64,000 nt of DNA from Austwickia sp. (GTDB lineage Bacteria; Actinomycetota; Actinomycetes; Actinomycetales; Dermatophilaceae), in assembly GCA_016699675.1 (NCBI GenBank), contig CP064985.1, positions 2,046,001 through 2,110,000 on the forward strand, in the 5' to 3' direction. Every line of letters starts with the position of its first letter. Position 1 is the stretch's first letter. The notes beneath the pieces were generated by a model. It ran no database searches, was not told where the DNA came from, and was given only the letters and a program-made list of their open reading frames with translations. Shown here in pieces: positions 44,923-53,481 of the stretch. The position numbers and the translations under genes were made by a program.

Positions 44923-46300
44923 TCAGCGGCCGGTGGTGACCGCGTCCAGCGGCTGGTAGGCGTGCCCCTGCTCGCGGTCCAGATGGGTCTCGCCCTTGTT
45001 GGTCAGGTACTTGATGTAGACGAACAGCGAGATCGCGATGCACACCGTCACATAGGCGATGAACTGCGGGACCGCGTTGTTCTCCTTGCAGTACTGGTAG
45101 ACCAGCGGCGCGGTGCCGCCGAACGCCGAGTTGGCCAGGCCGTAGCCGAGGCCGACACCGAGCGCGCGGATGTGCGCCGTGAACAGCTCCGCTTTCACCA
45201 GGGCGTTGATCGAGGTGTAGCCGGTCAGGATCGTGTAGCCGACGGCCGTCAGCAGGAAGCTCGTCACGGCGTTCTTGCTCTGCGGCAGGTAGGTGATCAG
45301 CACGTACGTGTAGAGCATGCCCGCGGCGCCGAAGAACACCAGCAGCGGCTTGCGGCCGACCTTGTCGGAGAGGATCCCGCCGACGGGCTGCAGCAGCATG
45401 AGGAAGATCAGGCCGATCAGGTTGATCCAGGTGCCGGTCATCGCGTCGTCCTTGAAGGCCGTCTTGACGATCGCGGGCGCATTGACGGAGTACGTGTAGA
45501 ACGCCACCGTGCCGCCGAGGGTGATGAGGAAGCAGAGCAGCAGGTTCTTGCCGTAATGCGTGAAGAGCTCCGCCAGCGAGCCGGACCGCTTGTCCTCACC
45601 CTGCTCGGCGGCCGCGATGTGCTCCTCGGAGAGCGACTCGTCCATCGTGCGACGCAGCCAGAACACCACGATCGCCGCGACGCCGCCGATCGCGAAGGGG
45701 ATGCGCCAGCCCCAGTCTGAGATCTGGTTCTTGGTGAGGACGTTGAGCAGGATCAGCAGCGTGAACTGGGCGAGCACGTGCCCGCCGACGAGCGTCACAT
45801 ATTGGAAGCTGCTGAAGAAGCCGCGCCGCTCGCGGGTGGCGGCCTCGGACATGTACGTCGCCGACGTGCCGTATTCGCCACCGGTCGCGAACCCCTGCAC
45901 CAGCCGACACAGCAGGAGCACGATGACCGCCGCCGAGCCGATCGTGTTCTTCGTCGGCATGATCGCGATCACGAAGCTCGCCGCCGCCATGATCGAGACC
46001 GAGAACGTCAGCGCGGCGCGGCGGCCGTGCCGGTCGGCGTACCGGCCGAAGTACCACGACCCCAGCGGCCGCATCAGGAATGTCACCGCGAAAAGCGCGT
46101 AGATGTAGATCGTCGAGTTCTGGTCGTTCTTGTCGAAGAAACTGGAATTCGAAGTACGTCGCGAACACCGTGTTGGTGTAGACGTCGAACCACTCGACGA
46201 GATTGCCGAGCGAGCCCTTGATGGTGTTGCCGATGGCCCGACGGGTGGCCGCTGCGTCGGAGCGCGGCAGGGCATGGGTGCCGGTGGGGGCGTTGGTCAC
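44923..46300 (-). pseudogene. MHS-type MFS transporter (metabolite:H+ symporter), one frameshift
   Basis: A roughly 458-residue transporter of the ProP/KgtP-like metabolite:H+ symporter group. The first frame, from GTG 46300 behind AGGAGG, reads AIGNTIKGSLGNLVEWFDVY and FATYFEFQF. The rest is in the next frame: FFDKNDQNSTIYIYALFAVT, RPLGSWYFGRYADRHGRRAA and CRLVQGFATGGEYGTSATY. The shift near 46140 fits one extra T (CAGTTTCTTCGAC for CAGTTCTTCGAC). Such proteins import dicarboxylates, aromatic acids or osmolytes. Either the gene is freshly broken or the base is an error. Confidence 0.85.
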
Positions 46301-46476
46301 GGGGGTACCTCCTCGTACGTCGTGACGGCGCCACGCAGAATTCGGCACGCGGGGCCAAGGTCCTGTATACGACATGTAGGCGGATGTCGCCCAGCGTCTG
46401 CGCAGAACGCGCGGGGGCGTTGCGCTGGCAGCGGCCCCGGCCGCGACGAACGGCGTCACCACGCCCGCCCCGCCGG

Positions 46477-46510
46477 GTGACAAACCGTCACCATGGTGAC
46501 GGTTTGTCAC
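46477..46510. repeat. Perfect 34-bp CCATGG-centred palindrome
   Basis: GTGACAAACCGTCAC-CATG-GTGACGGTTTGTCAC is fully self-complementary with no loop. It shares its arm with the imperfect copy at 43748 and its core with the repeat array at 6894-7000. Confidence 0.9.
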
Positions 46511-46641
46511 CGAGCAGGTGCTCGGGTGGTCACGAACCGCAACCATGGTGACGGGGAAGCGTGCGGAGCTGGGCCCCGAGTCGTCTTGGACCGGTATCAG
46601 CGTGCGGCGCAAATCCGCCAGCGACGCCGTACGTGCGGATG

Positions 46642-46647
46642 TATCCT
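46642..46647 (+). promoter_or_regulatory. Leaderless -10 element TATCCT
   Basis: TATCCT plus seven bases (CGCAATC) then the ATG at 46655. It is the probable promoter of the regulator-modABC operon. Confidence 0.6.
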
Positions 46648-46654
46648 CGCAATC

Positions 46655-47083
46655 ATGACGCAACTGCGGATTGCCGAGGCGGCCCAGCTGCTCGGGGTCA
46701 GCGACGACACCGTGCGGCGCTGGGTCGACGGTGGCCGGCTCGCGGCCACCTCGGACGCCTCCGGACGCAAGGTCATCGACGGCGCGGAGCTCGCGCGGTT
46801 CGCCGAGAACCTGTACGCCGTCGCCGCCGGCGTCACCAGCGACACCCACGGGCGGCACGACTCGCGGCGGTCGTCCCGCAACCACTTCACCGGCCTGGTG
46901 ACGCGGGTGACGTCCGATCTGGTGATGAGTCAGGTGGAACTCCAATGCGGCCCGTACCGCGTCGTCGCCCTCATCTCGACCGAAGCCGTCCGCGACCTCG
47001 GCCTGGAGCCCGGTGCGCTCGCGACCGCGCTGGTCAAGGCCACCAATGTCAGCATCGAGACACCCGGAGGACCCCGTGCCTGA
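46655..47083 (+). CDS. HTH-TOBE (molybdenum-pterin-binding-like) regulator
   Basis: A 142-residue protein with an excisionase/MerR-like helix-turn-helix (LRIAEAAQLLGVSDDTVRRW) and a C-terminal Mop/TOBE domain (SRNHFTGLVTRVTSDLVMSQ ... LVKATNVSIET) that binds molybdate in related proteins. It heads the modABC genes, and its end overlaps the modA start (GTG 47076 precedes the stop at 47081). It is probably a compact ModE substitute that senses molybdate and controls uptake. That role is inferred. Confidence 0.85.
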   Translation: MTQLRIAEAAQLLGVSDDTVRRWVDGGRLAATSDASGRKVIDGAELARFAENLYAVAAGVTSDTHGRHDSRRSSRNHFTGLVTRVTSDLVMSQVELQCGPYRVVALISTEAVRDLGLEPGALATALVKATNVSIETPGGPRA

Positions 47084-47888
47084 CCACCCCCGACGTACCG
47101 TCGCAACCGCCCTCGCCGCCCTCGCCGCCGCTCTGCTCGCCGGTTGCGCGTCGGGTGCGTCGACCGGCCAGAGCAGCGCGGGTACGTCGAGCGGCGCCGG
47201 CACCTCCAGCGGATCCGGTACGTCGAGCGCAGGCACCGTCACCATCTTCGCCGCGGCCTCCTTGAAGGACGCGTTTACCCAGATCGCCAAGGACCACCCG
47301 GAGACTCCCGTCCGGTTCTCCTTCGACGGCTCGAACACCCTCGTCGACCAGCTCGCCGGCGGCGCGCGCGCGGACGTCTTCGCCTCCGCCGACACCAAGA
47401 ACATGGACTCCGCGACGGCCAAGGGCCTGATCGACGGCACCCCGCAGCTCTTCGCCAGGAACGTCCTGGTGCTGATCGTCCCGAAGGGCAACCCGGCTAA
47501 GATCACCGGCCTGAACGACACCCTGACCGGCAAGAAGCTGGTCGTCTGCGCGGCCGGCGTACCCTGCGGCAATGCCACCAAGACCCTCGCCCAGCAGCTC
47601 GGCGTCACCCTCACGCCGGTCTCGGAGGAGACCAAGGTGACCGACGTACGCGGCAAGGTCGAGTCGGGCGAGGCGGACGCGGGGGTGGTCTACGCGACCG
47701 ACGCGAAGGCCTCGGGCGCGAAGGTGGAAACCGTCGCCGTCCCCGGCGCCGACAAGGTCGTCAACGACTACCCGATCGCCCTCGTCGAGGGCGCCCCCAA
47801 CCCCGCCGGCGCCCGGGCGTTCATCGATGCCGTTCGCTCGCCAGGCGGCACGGCCGTCCTGACCAGCTACGGCTTCCGGGCGCCGTGA
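47076..47888 (+). CDS. modA: Molybdate ABC transporter binding lipoprotein
   Basis: A 270-residue protein with a lipobox LLAGC (Cys24) and a Ser/Gly/Thr linker. The ModA domain follows: VTIFAAASLKDAFTQIAKDH, FSFDGSNTLVDQL and ADVFASADTKNM. The Ser and Ala residues that hold the oxyanion in ModA fall in AAASLK and GSNTL. It captures molybdate (or tungstate) outside the membrane. GGAGG lies before the GTG at 47076. Confidence 0.92.
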   Translation: MPDHPRRTVATALAALAAALLAGCASGASTGQSSAGTSSGAGTSSGSGTSSAGTVTIFAAASLKDAFTQIAKDHPETPVRFSFDGSNTLVDQLAGGARADVFASADTKNMDSATAKGLIDGTPQLFARNVLVLIVPKGNPAKITGLNDTLTGKKLVVCAAGVPCGNATKTLAQQLGVTLTPVSEETKVTDVRGKVESGEADAGVVYATDAKASGAKVETVAVPGADKVVNDYPIALVEGAPNPAGARAFIDAVRSPGGTAVLTSYGFRAP

Positions 47889-48688
47889 CGCCGCCTGCGT
47901 CTGGAGCACTGCCCCGCTGGCTGTGGCTGCCGGGCGGCGTCGCCCTGGCCGTCGTGGCCGTGCCGCTGCTCGGCATCGTCGTCCGGATCCCCTGGTCGGA
48001 CGTGCCCACCCTGCTCACCACCGAAGCGTCGGTCGCCGCGCTGCGGCTGAGCCTGCTGACCTGCCTCGCCGCGACGGCGCTGAGCCTCCTGTTGGGCCTG
48101 CCGCTGGCGATCCTGCTGGCCCGGGCGCGCGGTCGGTGGGCGGCGCCGGCCCGCACGTTGGTCACGATCCCGCTGGTCCTGCCCCCGGTCGTGGCCGGCC
48201 TGGCGTTGCTGACGACCCTCGGCCGCCGCGGCGTCCTGGGTTCGACGCTGTCGGCCTGGGGCATCGAGATCGGCTTCACCACGGCCGCGGTCGTGATCGC
48301 CCAGACCTTCGTGGCGATGCCGTACCTCATCACCGCCGTGGAGGGGGCGCTGCGCTCGGCCGGTACGGCGTACGAGGACGTCGCCGCCACCCTCGGCGCC
48401 GCCCCGACCCACGTGCTGCGCCGGGTCACCCTGCCGATGATGCTGCCGGCGGTCGCCTCGGGCACGGCGCTGGCGTTCGCCCGCGCGCTCGGCGAGTTCG
48501 GCGCGACGCTGACGTTCGCCGGGTCCCTGCAGGGCGTGACCCGGACCTTGCCGCTGGAGATCTACCTGCAGCGCGAGAGCGACACCGACGCGGCGCTGGC
48601 GCTGGCTTTGGTGCTCATCGTGCTCGCGGCGGCGACGGTGGGGCTGACCTCGGTGATCGGCCGCCGGACGACCCGGGTCCACGCGTGA
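47885..48688 (+). CDS. modB: Molybdate ABC transporter permease
   Basis: A 267-residue permease with about five or six spans, an EAA-type coupling motif (YEDVAATLGAAPTHVLRRV) and the ModB/CysW-like PLVLPPVVAGLALL and ARALGEFGATLTFAG. The GTG start overlaps the modA stop (GTGA). Confidence 0.92.
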   Translation: MTPPASGALPRWLWLPGGVALAVVAVPLLGIVVRIPWSDVPTLLTTEASVAALRLSLLTCLAATALSLLLGLPLAILLARARGRWAAPARTLVTIPLVLPPVVAGLALLTTLGRRGVLGSTLSAWGIEIGFTTAAVVIAQTFVAMPYLITAVEGALRSAGTAYEDVAATLGAAPTHVLRRVTLPMMLPAVASGTALAFARALGEFGATLTFAGSLQGVTRTLPLEIYLQRESDTDAALALALVLIVLAAATVGLTSVIGRRTTRVHA

Positions 48689-49842
48689 CCGCCCCGCGCG
48701 TCGACGACAGCCAGGCGCCGGCCCTTGCCGTCCACGTCGAGGTGCCCGAGCGCGGCCAGCGCTGGGACCTCGACGTGCCCGTCGGGACCGTCCTGGCGCT
48801 CGTCGGTCCCAACGGCGCCGGCAAGTCCTCCGTGCTGCGCTGCGTCACCGGGCAGCTGCGCCCCGCCGCGGGCACGGTCGCCATCGACGGCGCGGTGATG
48901 AGCGGCCTGGGCCGGTACGTCCCCGTCCACCGCCGCCAGGTCGCCATCCTCGAGCAGCGGCCGCTGCTGCTGCCGCACCTCGACGTCCTGGAGAACGTCG
49001 CGTTCGGATTGCGGGCGAGGGGGGTACGTCGGGGGCCGGCGCGCGCCCGGGCCGCCGAGCGGCTCGCGGCCGTGGGCTGCGCCGACCTTGCCGGTCGGCG
49101 GGCTTGGCAGCTCTCCGGCGGGCAGGCGCAACGGGTGGCGCTGGCGCGCGCGCTGGCCACCGACCCGCGGCTGCTGCTGCTGGACGAGCCCATGGCCGCG
49201 CTCGACGTCAGCGTCGCCCCCGCGATGCGCCTGCTGCTGCGCGACATCCTGCGCGACCAGGCTCACGACGAGCCGCGGCGCACCGCGGTCCTTGTCACCC
49301 ACGACGTGCTGGACGCCCTCGCCCTGGCGGACCGGATCGCGCTCGTGGAGGACGGCCGCGTCGCGGCGCAGGGGAGCGTCGAGGAGATGCTCGCCCGGCC
49401 CACCACGCCGTTCCTGGCGGAGCTCGTGGGGGTGAACCTGCTCGCCGGTACGGCGTGCGGGCCCGACACCCTCGCCCTGCCCACGGCGACCGGTCAGGAG
49501 GCGGCCCTGCTCACCGGGGTCGCCGGGGGCCGGGACCGGCCGCTGCGGCCGGGACGGCACGCGCTCGCCACGTTCCCCCCGGACGCGGTGTCGGTCCACC
49601 TGGGCGATCCCGGCGGCAGCCCCCGCAACCACCTGCGGGCGCTCGTCGCCAGCGTCGAGCCGCGGGGGGCCCTCGTGCGGGTCACCGCCCGGCTGGCCGA
49701 CGGCGAGGGGGTGCCGCCCGGGGACGAGGCGACGGTGGCCGCCGACCTCACCGCGGCCGCCGCCGTGGAGCTCGGGCTGCGGCCCGGCCTCGACGTACGG
49801 CTCGTCGTCAAGGCCACCCAGGTGACCCTCTACGAACGGTGA
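48685..49842 (+). CDS. modC: Molybdate ABC transporter ATPase
   Basis: A 385-residue ATPase: Walker A LVGPNGAGKSSVLR, signature QLSGGQAQRVALARAL, Walker B LLLLDEPMAALD and switch His in VLVTHDVLDAL. The C-terminal 130 residues contain a Mop/TOBE-like domain (RNHLRALVASVEPRGALVRV). The GTG start overlaps the modB stop. It is convergent, seven bases away, with the protease gene. Molybdate supplied here could serve nitrate reductase or other molybdoenzymes outside the window. Confidence 0.92.
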   Translation: MTAPRVDDSQAPALAVHVEVPERGQRWDLDVPVGTVLALVGPNGAGKSSVLRCVTGQLRPAAGTVAIDGAVMSGLGRYVPVHRRQVAILEQRPLLLPHLDVLENVAFGLRARGVRRGPARARAAERLAAVGCADLAGRRAWQLSGGQAQRVALARALATDPRLLLLDEPMAALDVSVAPAMRLLLRDILRDQAHDEPRRTAVLVTHDVLDALALADRIALVEDGRVAAQGSVEEMLARPTTPFLAELVGVNLLAGTACGPDTLALPTATGQEAALLTGVAGGRDRPLRPGRHALATFPPDAVSVHLGDPGGSPRNHLRALVASVEPRGALVRVTARLADGEGVPPGDEATVAADLTAAAAVELGLRPGLDVRLVVKATQVTLYER

Positions 49843-49849
49843 GGGCCAC

Positions 49850-51307
49850 TCAGTTGAGCGGGGAGGCTTTCAGGGTGGCCTTCGCCGTGTGGCGCTCGCC
49901 GGACTCGTCGATCCAGGTCACCTCGACGGTGTCGCCGACGGCGTGGGCGGAGATCGCGGCCTGGAGCGCGGCGGCGTCGGCGATCGGCGTGCCATCCACC
50001 GCCGTGATCGTCGCGCCGGCCGTCAGGCCCGCCGACTCCGCGGCGCTGCCGTCGGTGACCCCCGTGACCGCCGCGCCCGTCGCGGACCCCGCCGCGCCGG
50101 CCGAGCCGCTGCCCGGCGCGTCCTGCGCGCCTGGCGCGTCTTGGCCGCCCTGCGATCCGGGGGACTGCTGCGGGACGCGACCGCGGCCGGGGAGGTTCGA
50201 GGTCCCGGCGCGCGGCGACGAGGCGACCTGCACGCCGAGGACGGCGCGCGGGCCGACCCGGACCGTCCCGTTGGTCTTGCCCGCCTTGATCTGGTCGGCG
50301 ATGGTCAGGGCCTGCTGGATCGGGATCGCGAAGCCCTCCGGCGCGCCGCCCGAGGACGCGGCCGTGTTGATGCCCATGACCTCGCCCTGCTTGTCGAACA
50401 GCGGACCGCCCGAATAGCCCGGCACGACACCGGCGTTCGTCCGGATCAGGCCCTTGAGCTGGTGACCCGAGCTGGTGGCGTCGGCGGAGACGGTGATGTC
50501 GTCGTCGAGCTGCTGGACCGTGCCGCTGGCCTGGTAGAGCCGGTCCTGGCCGCCGCCGTTGCCGATGGCCGTGACCGCCTGCCCGACGCTGACGTCGTCG
50601 CGGTCGATCGTCACGGGCGTCAGGTCGGTCGCGTCCTGCAGTCGCAGGAGCGCCACGTCGTGGGTGGCGTCGGCGCCGACCACCGTGGCGGCGTAGCTCT
50701 TGCCCGTGTCGGCGACGGTGACGCGCAGCTTGTCCGTGCTCTCGACGACGTGGTAGTTGGTCAGGGCGTACCCGTCGGCCGACAGCACCATGCCGGTCCC
50801 GGCCGAGGTCCCGCCGTTGCCACCGGTCACGCTGCCGGGCACGGTGCCGTCGATGAGCAGTACGCCGGGGGCCGAGCTGACCGCGCTACCGGCCGTGGCG
50901 CCGGACGTGCCGCCGCGGCTGCGGCCCTGACCGTAGGGGAGGGTGCCGCGCCGCGACGAGCCGCCGGCCCCCGCCGACCCATCGCCTTGCTGCCCGGCGT
51001 CCGGTCCGAGGCCCTGCCCCGGATCCGCGTCGCCCACTCCCGCGGCGCGAGGCGGCGGCAGCTCCGCCGTGACGGTGGCGGGGTGGACGCTGTGACCGAC
51101 GTACGCGAACGCCGCCACCGGCGGGATCGCCAACGCGAGGGCGCTCGCCGCGACCACGGCGGGCCTGCGCCGGCTCCCGGACGGTGCGGGCGGGATCGCG
51201 CCGTACTGGGTCGGGCCAGGCGGGGTCGCGGGAGCCTGGCTCGGGGCCGGGTGGTCCGGGGTCGAGGCAGGACGCTGCGGCTCCGGGGCGGCGGATGTGT
51301 CGGACAC
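49850..51307 (-). CDS. Membrane-anchored S1C serine protease with PDZ domain (HtrA type)
   Basis: A 485-residue protein: a Pro-rich cytoplasmic N-terminus, one membrane span (AVVAASALALAIPPVAAFAY, about residues 45-65), a trypsin-like domain and a C-terminal PDZ domain (AAESAGLTAGATITAVDGTP). The catalytic His is in LTNYHVVES, Asp in ATHDVALLRL and Ser in VPGYSGGPLF. A Gly/Gln-rich linker of about 45 residues joins protease and PDZ. It probably degrades misfolded exported proteins. AGGAGG precedes the GTG at 51307. Confidence 0.9.
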   Translation of the reverse strand: MSDTSAAPEPQRPASTPDHPAPSQAPATPPGPTQYGAIPPAPSGSRRRPAVVAASALALAIPPVAAFAYVGHSVHPATVTAELPPPRAAGVGDADPGQGLGPDAGQQGDGSAGAGGSSRRGTLPYGQGRSRGGTSGATAGSAVSSAPGVLLIDGTVPGSVTGGNGGTSAGTGMVLSADGYALTNYHVVESTDKLRVTVADTGKSYAATVVGADATHDVALLRLQDATDLTPVTIDRDDVSVGQAVTAIGNGGGQDRLYQASGTVQQLDDDITVSADATSSGHQLKGLIRTNAGVVPGYSGGPLFDKQGEVMGINTAASSGGAPEGFAIPIQQALTIADQIKAGKTNGTVRVGPRAVLGVQVASSPRAGTSNLPGRGRVPQQSPGSQGGQDAPGAQDAPGSGSAGAAGSATGAAVTGVTDGSAAESAGLTAGATITAVDGTPIADAAALQAAISAHAVGDTVEVTWIDESGERHTAKATLKASPLN

Positions 51308-51357
51308 GATGACCTCCTGGGTGACGACCCAGGAAACCTCGCCCGCTTGTGGCGGCC

Positions 51358-51822
51358 CTACAGCGCCCCTGTGAGTTTGCTGGGCGAGCCGCCGGCCTCC
51401 TCGATCTTGGCGATCCGCGCGACATGCCGGCCGCCCTCGAACGAGGCGGTCAGGAACTCGTCGACGATCATGGTGGCGTACTCCGGGGCGACCACCCGCC
51501 CGCCCAGCGAGAGCATGTTGGCGTCGTTGTGCTGGCGGGACAGCCGGGCGGAGTACGCCTCGGAGACCATCGCGCACCGCACCCCGGGCACCTTGTTGGC
51601 CGCCAGGCCGATGCCGATCCCGGTGCCGCACATCACGATGCCCCGATCGACCTCGCCGACGACCACGGCCCGGCCCACGGCGTGCCCGTAGTCCGGGTAG
51701 TCGACCCGGTCGGGGGTGTCGCTGCCGAAGTCCACGACCTCGTGGCCCAGCTCGGTCAGGTGCGCCTTGACGGCGACCTTCAACTCGTACGCGCCATGGT
51801 CGTTGCCCAGCCCGATCCTCAT
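51358..51822 (-). CDS. rpiB: Ribose-5-phosphate isomerase B
   Basis: A 154-residue RpiB/LacAB isomerase: MRIGLGNDHGAYELKVAV, the active-site CGTGIGIGLAANKVPG and NDANMLSLGGRVV. It interconverts ribose-5-P and ribulose-5-P in the pentose phosphate pathway. Actinobacteria generally use this form in place of RpiA. TAGGCT (51835-51830) lies seven bases before the ATG, so the gene is probably leaderless. Confidence 0.92.
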   Translation of the reverse strand: MRIGLGNDHGAYELKVAVKAHLTELGHEVVDFGSDTPDRVDYPDYGHAVGRAVVVGEVDRGIVMCGTGIGIGLAANKVPGVRCAMVSEAYSARLSRQHNDANMLSLGGRVVAPEYATMIVDEFLTASFEGGRHVARIAKIEEAGGSPSKLTGAL

Positions 51823-51829
51823 GGCGCTC

Positions 51830-51835
51830 AGCCTA
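51830..51835 (-). promoter_or_regulatory. Leaderless -10 element TAGGCT for rpiB
   Basis: On the minus strand TAGGCT, seven bases (GAGCGCC) and the rpiB ATG at 51822. Confidence 0.6.
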
Positions 51836-51852
51836 GGCGCCGACCCGGAGGG

Positions 51853-52470
51853 TCAGCGGGGCAGGGCTGCCAAGGTGACCCGCCGCGAGACCGCGTCCTG
51901 GGCGGCGTCCCGGGCCGCCGCGTCGGCGTCGGGACCGGGCGGCAGCAGCGCCTCCAGATCGCGGGCGATCCGATCCCGGAACCCGCTCGGGTGCAGGATG
52001 CCCATCGCGGACATGTCGTCGCCCAAGGTCATCAGGCCGCGCAGCGTCGGCATCGTGACGGGACCGCCGACGACGTACGCACGCACCGCCCGCACGATGT
52101 CCACCTCCACGCGCTCCCCGGCGCGCAGCAGAAAGCCCAGGCACGTCGCGGTGGGGTCGAACGCGTTCTCGCCCGCCGCCCAGCGGCCGCCCCGCCCGCG
52201 GGTCACCATCAGGTGATCGACGAGTCGGCCGACGACGGGCACCGCCGGGTCGTAGCAGTCGATCTGCCGCAGGGCCTCGATGGCCGTGCAGGCGCCAACC
52301 ACGCCCGACGCCTCGGCGAAGTGATCGGGCTCGATCGCCGCGGCGAATCCGCCGTCCTCGTTCTGGTACGCCGCCAGAACAGCCAGCACCGCGGACCGCC
52401 GGTCGTGGCCACGCGCATGCTCCCAGAGGAAGTAGTCGAGCGGGAGGGACGGCCGCTGCAGGAAGTTCAC
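51853..52470 (-). CDS. Alpha/alpha-toroid-like hypothetical protein
   Basis: A 205-residue protein. The segment LAAYQNEDGGFAAAIEPDHF resembles the Q-x-x-D-G-G-F repeats of prenyltransferase/squalene-cyclase toroids, and later helices carry a matching spacing (TATCLGFLLRAGE). It is too short for a full cyclase. No catalytic motif is seen and function is unknown. The GTG at 52470 has GGAG at a good distance. Confidence 0.65.
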   Translation of the reverse strand: MNFLQRPSLPLDYFLWEHARGHDRRSAVLAVLAAYQNEDGGFAAAIEPDHFAEASGVVGACTAIEALRQIDCYDPAVPVVGRLVDHLMVTRGRGGRWAAGENAFDPTATCLGFLLRAGERVEVDIVRAVRAYVVGGPVTMPTLRGLMTLGDDMSAMGILHPSGFRDRIARDLEALLPPGPDADAAARDAAQDAVSRRVTLAALPR

Positions 52471-52600
52471 GGGGTCTCCATCGGGGCAGCGCGGCGCGTG
52501 TTTCCCCCGCGCCTTTAACCACGGCTGCTAGGTGTTGACGACCCAGGTCAGGGCCCGCAGGCCCTTGCCTGAGCCCGCCTGCGCCTGGAATCCTCTTCCC

Positions 52601-52843
52601 ATGAAGGTGCCCCAGCTTCCGGTCGCGGGCGCCCTGATCGCGGATGAGGAACGCGCGGGGCGCTACCTGCGCGTGTCCAGCCACCCCGAGTTCGACCGGG
52701 TCGTGCTGTCGGTCTGGCAGGACGACGAGTGCATGGCCACGCTGCGGCTGGACCGGCAGTCGGTGAGTGACCTGATCTGCGGGCTGGCGCGCGCCCTCGT
52801 CGCGGAGGCCCAGGGGGTCGTCCGGCGCCGTACGGCGGGCTGA
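52601..52843 (+). CDS. Small conserved-looking hypothetical protein
   Basis: An 80-residue protein, MKVPQLPVAGALIADEERAG then RVVLSVWQDDECMATLRLD and SDLICGLARALVAEA. The strand-strand-helix pattern suggests a single small alpha/beta domain, and no family is recognised. AATCCT lies six bases before the ATG, close to the leaderless pattern. The codon use matches surrounding genes, which supports it being real. Confidence 0.6.
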   Translation: MKVPQLPVAGALIADEERAGRYLRVSSHPEFDRVVLSVWQDDECMATLRLDRQSVSDLICGLARALVAEAQGVVRRRTAG

Positions 52844-52889
52844 CGGGCCGCCCGGCGCCTGCCCTGTTGTCAGTGATCGCTTAGTTCCC

Positions 52890-52895
52890 TACTCT
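52890..52895 (+). promoter_or_regulatory. Leaderless -10 element TACTCT
   Basis: TACTCT plus seven bases (GACGCGC) then the GTG at 52903. Confidence 0.6.
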
Positions 52896-52902
52896 GACGC
52901 GC

Positions 52903-53481
52903 GTGCCCCAGCGATCCAGCGCCCTCGATCGCAGCGCCGCCGCCGTCCGCGCGGGCGTCGGCGCCTTCGCGGATCTCGGGTTGAGCAGCGCCGCCGTACG
53001 CCGTGCCGCCGACGACGTCGGCGTCTCCTCGGCCTACCTGTTCCGGCTGTTCGGGAGCCAACGCGACTACTTCCTGGCCTGCCTCGACCACGTCGAGGAA
53101 CGCATGCTGGCTACCCTCGCCGGCGCCGCGGTGGTCCCGGACGAGGACGCCCTCGGGCCGCTCGGGGGCGCGTTTCGGCAGTTCGCCGCGGACGGCAGCG
53201 TTTCTGGGCTGTGGCTGCAGGCGTGCGCGGTCGCGCGCGACGACGCCGAGATCGCCCGGCGCTGTCGCCAGATCATGGCCGGGGGGCTGGCCGCCGCCGC
53301 CGCTACGGGCGCGCCGCGTGAGCGGCTCGGGGAGTTCCTCGCGCGGGGGGCGTTGGTGATGACCCTTCAGGCCGTGGGCGCGGACCTGCGGGTGGGCAGC
53401 GAGGGGGCAGTCGCCGCGCTGCTGCGGGAGTTCGTCGACGAGCCCGGTACGCCGGGTGCGGCCGTGGAGGATTCGGCATGA
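52903..53481 (+). CDS. TetR family transcriptional regulator
   Basis: A 192-residue regulator. The helix-turn-helix is SSAAVRRAADDVGVSSAYLF (about residues 28-47), followed by RLFGSQRDYFLACLDHVEER, the typical TetR third-to-fourth helix. The start is fixed by a leaderless promoter. Its stop overlaps the next start (ATGA at 53478), so it is co-transcribed with the SGNH hydrolase gene. Ligand unknown. Confidence 0.85.
   Translation: MPQRSSALDRSAAAVRAGVGAFADLGLSSAAVRRAADDVGVSSAYLFRLFGSQRDYFLACLDHVEERMLATLAGAAVVPDEDALGPLGGAFRQFAADGSVSGLWLQACAVARDDAEIARRCRQIMAGGLAAAAATGAPRERLGEFLARGALVMTLQAVGADLRVGSEGAVAALLREFVDEPGTPGAAVEDSA

Larger units (their letters stand above)
46301..46654. other. Intergenic region with CCATGG palindromes
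   Basis: About 350 bases separating the divergent transporter and mod genes. It contains the perfect palindrome at 46477-46510, a related CGAACCGCAACCATGGTGAC at 46533-46552 and, at the right end, the leaderless promoter of the HTH-TOBE gene. No gene is visible. Confidence 0.7.
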
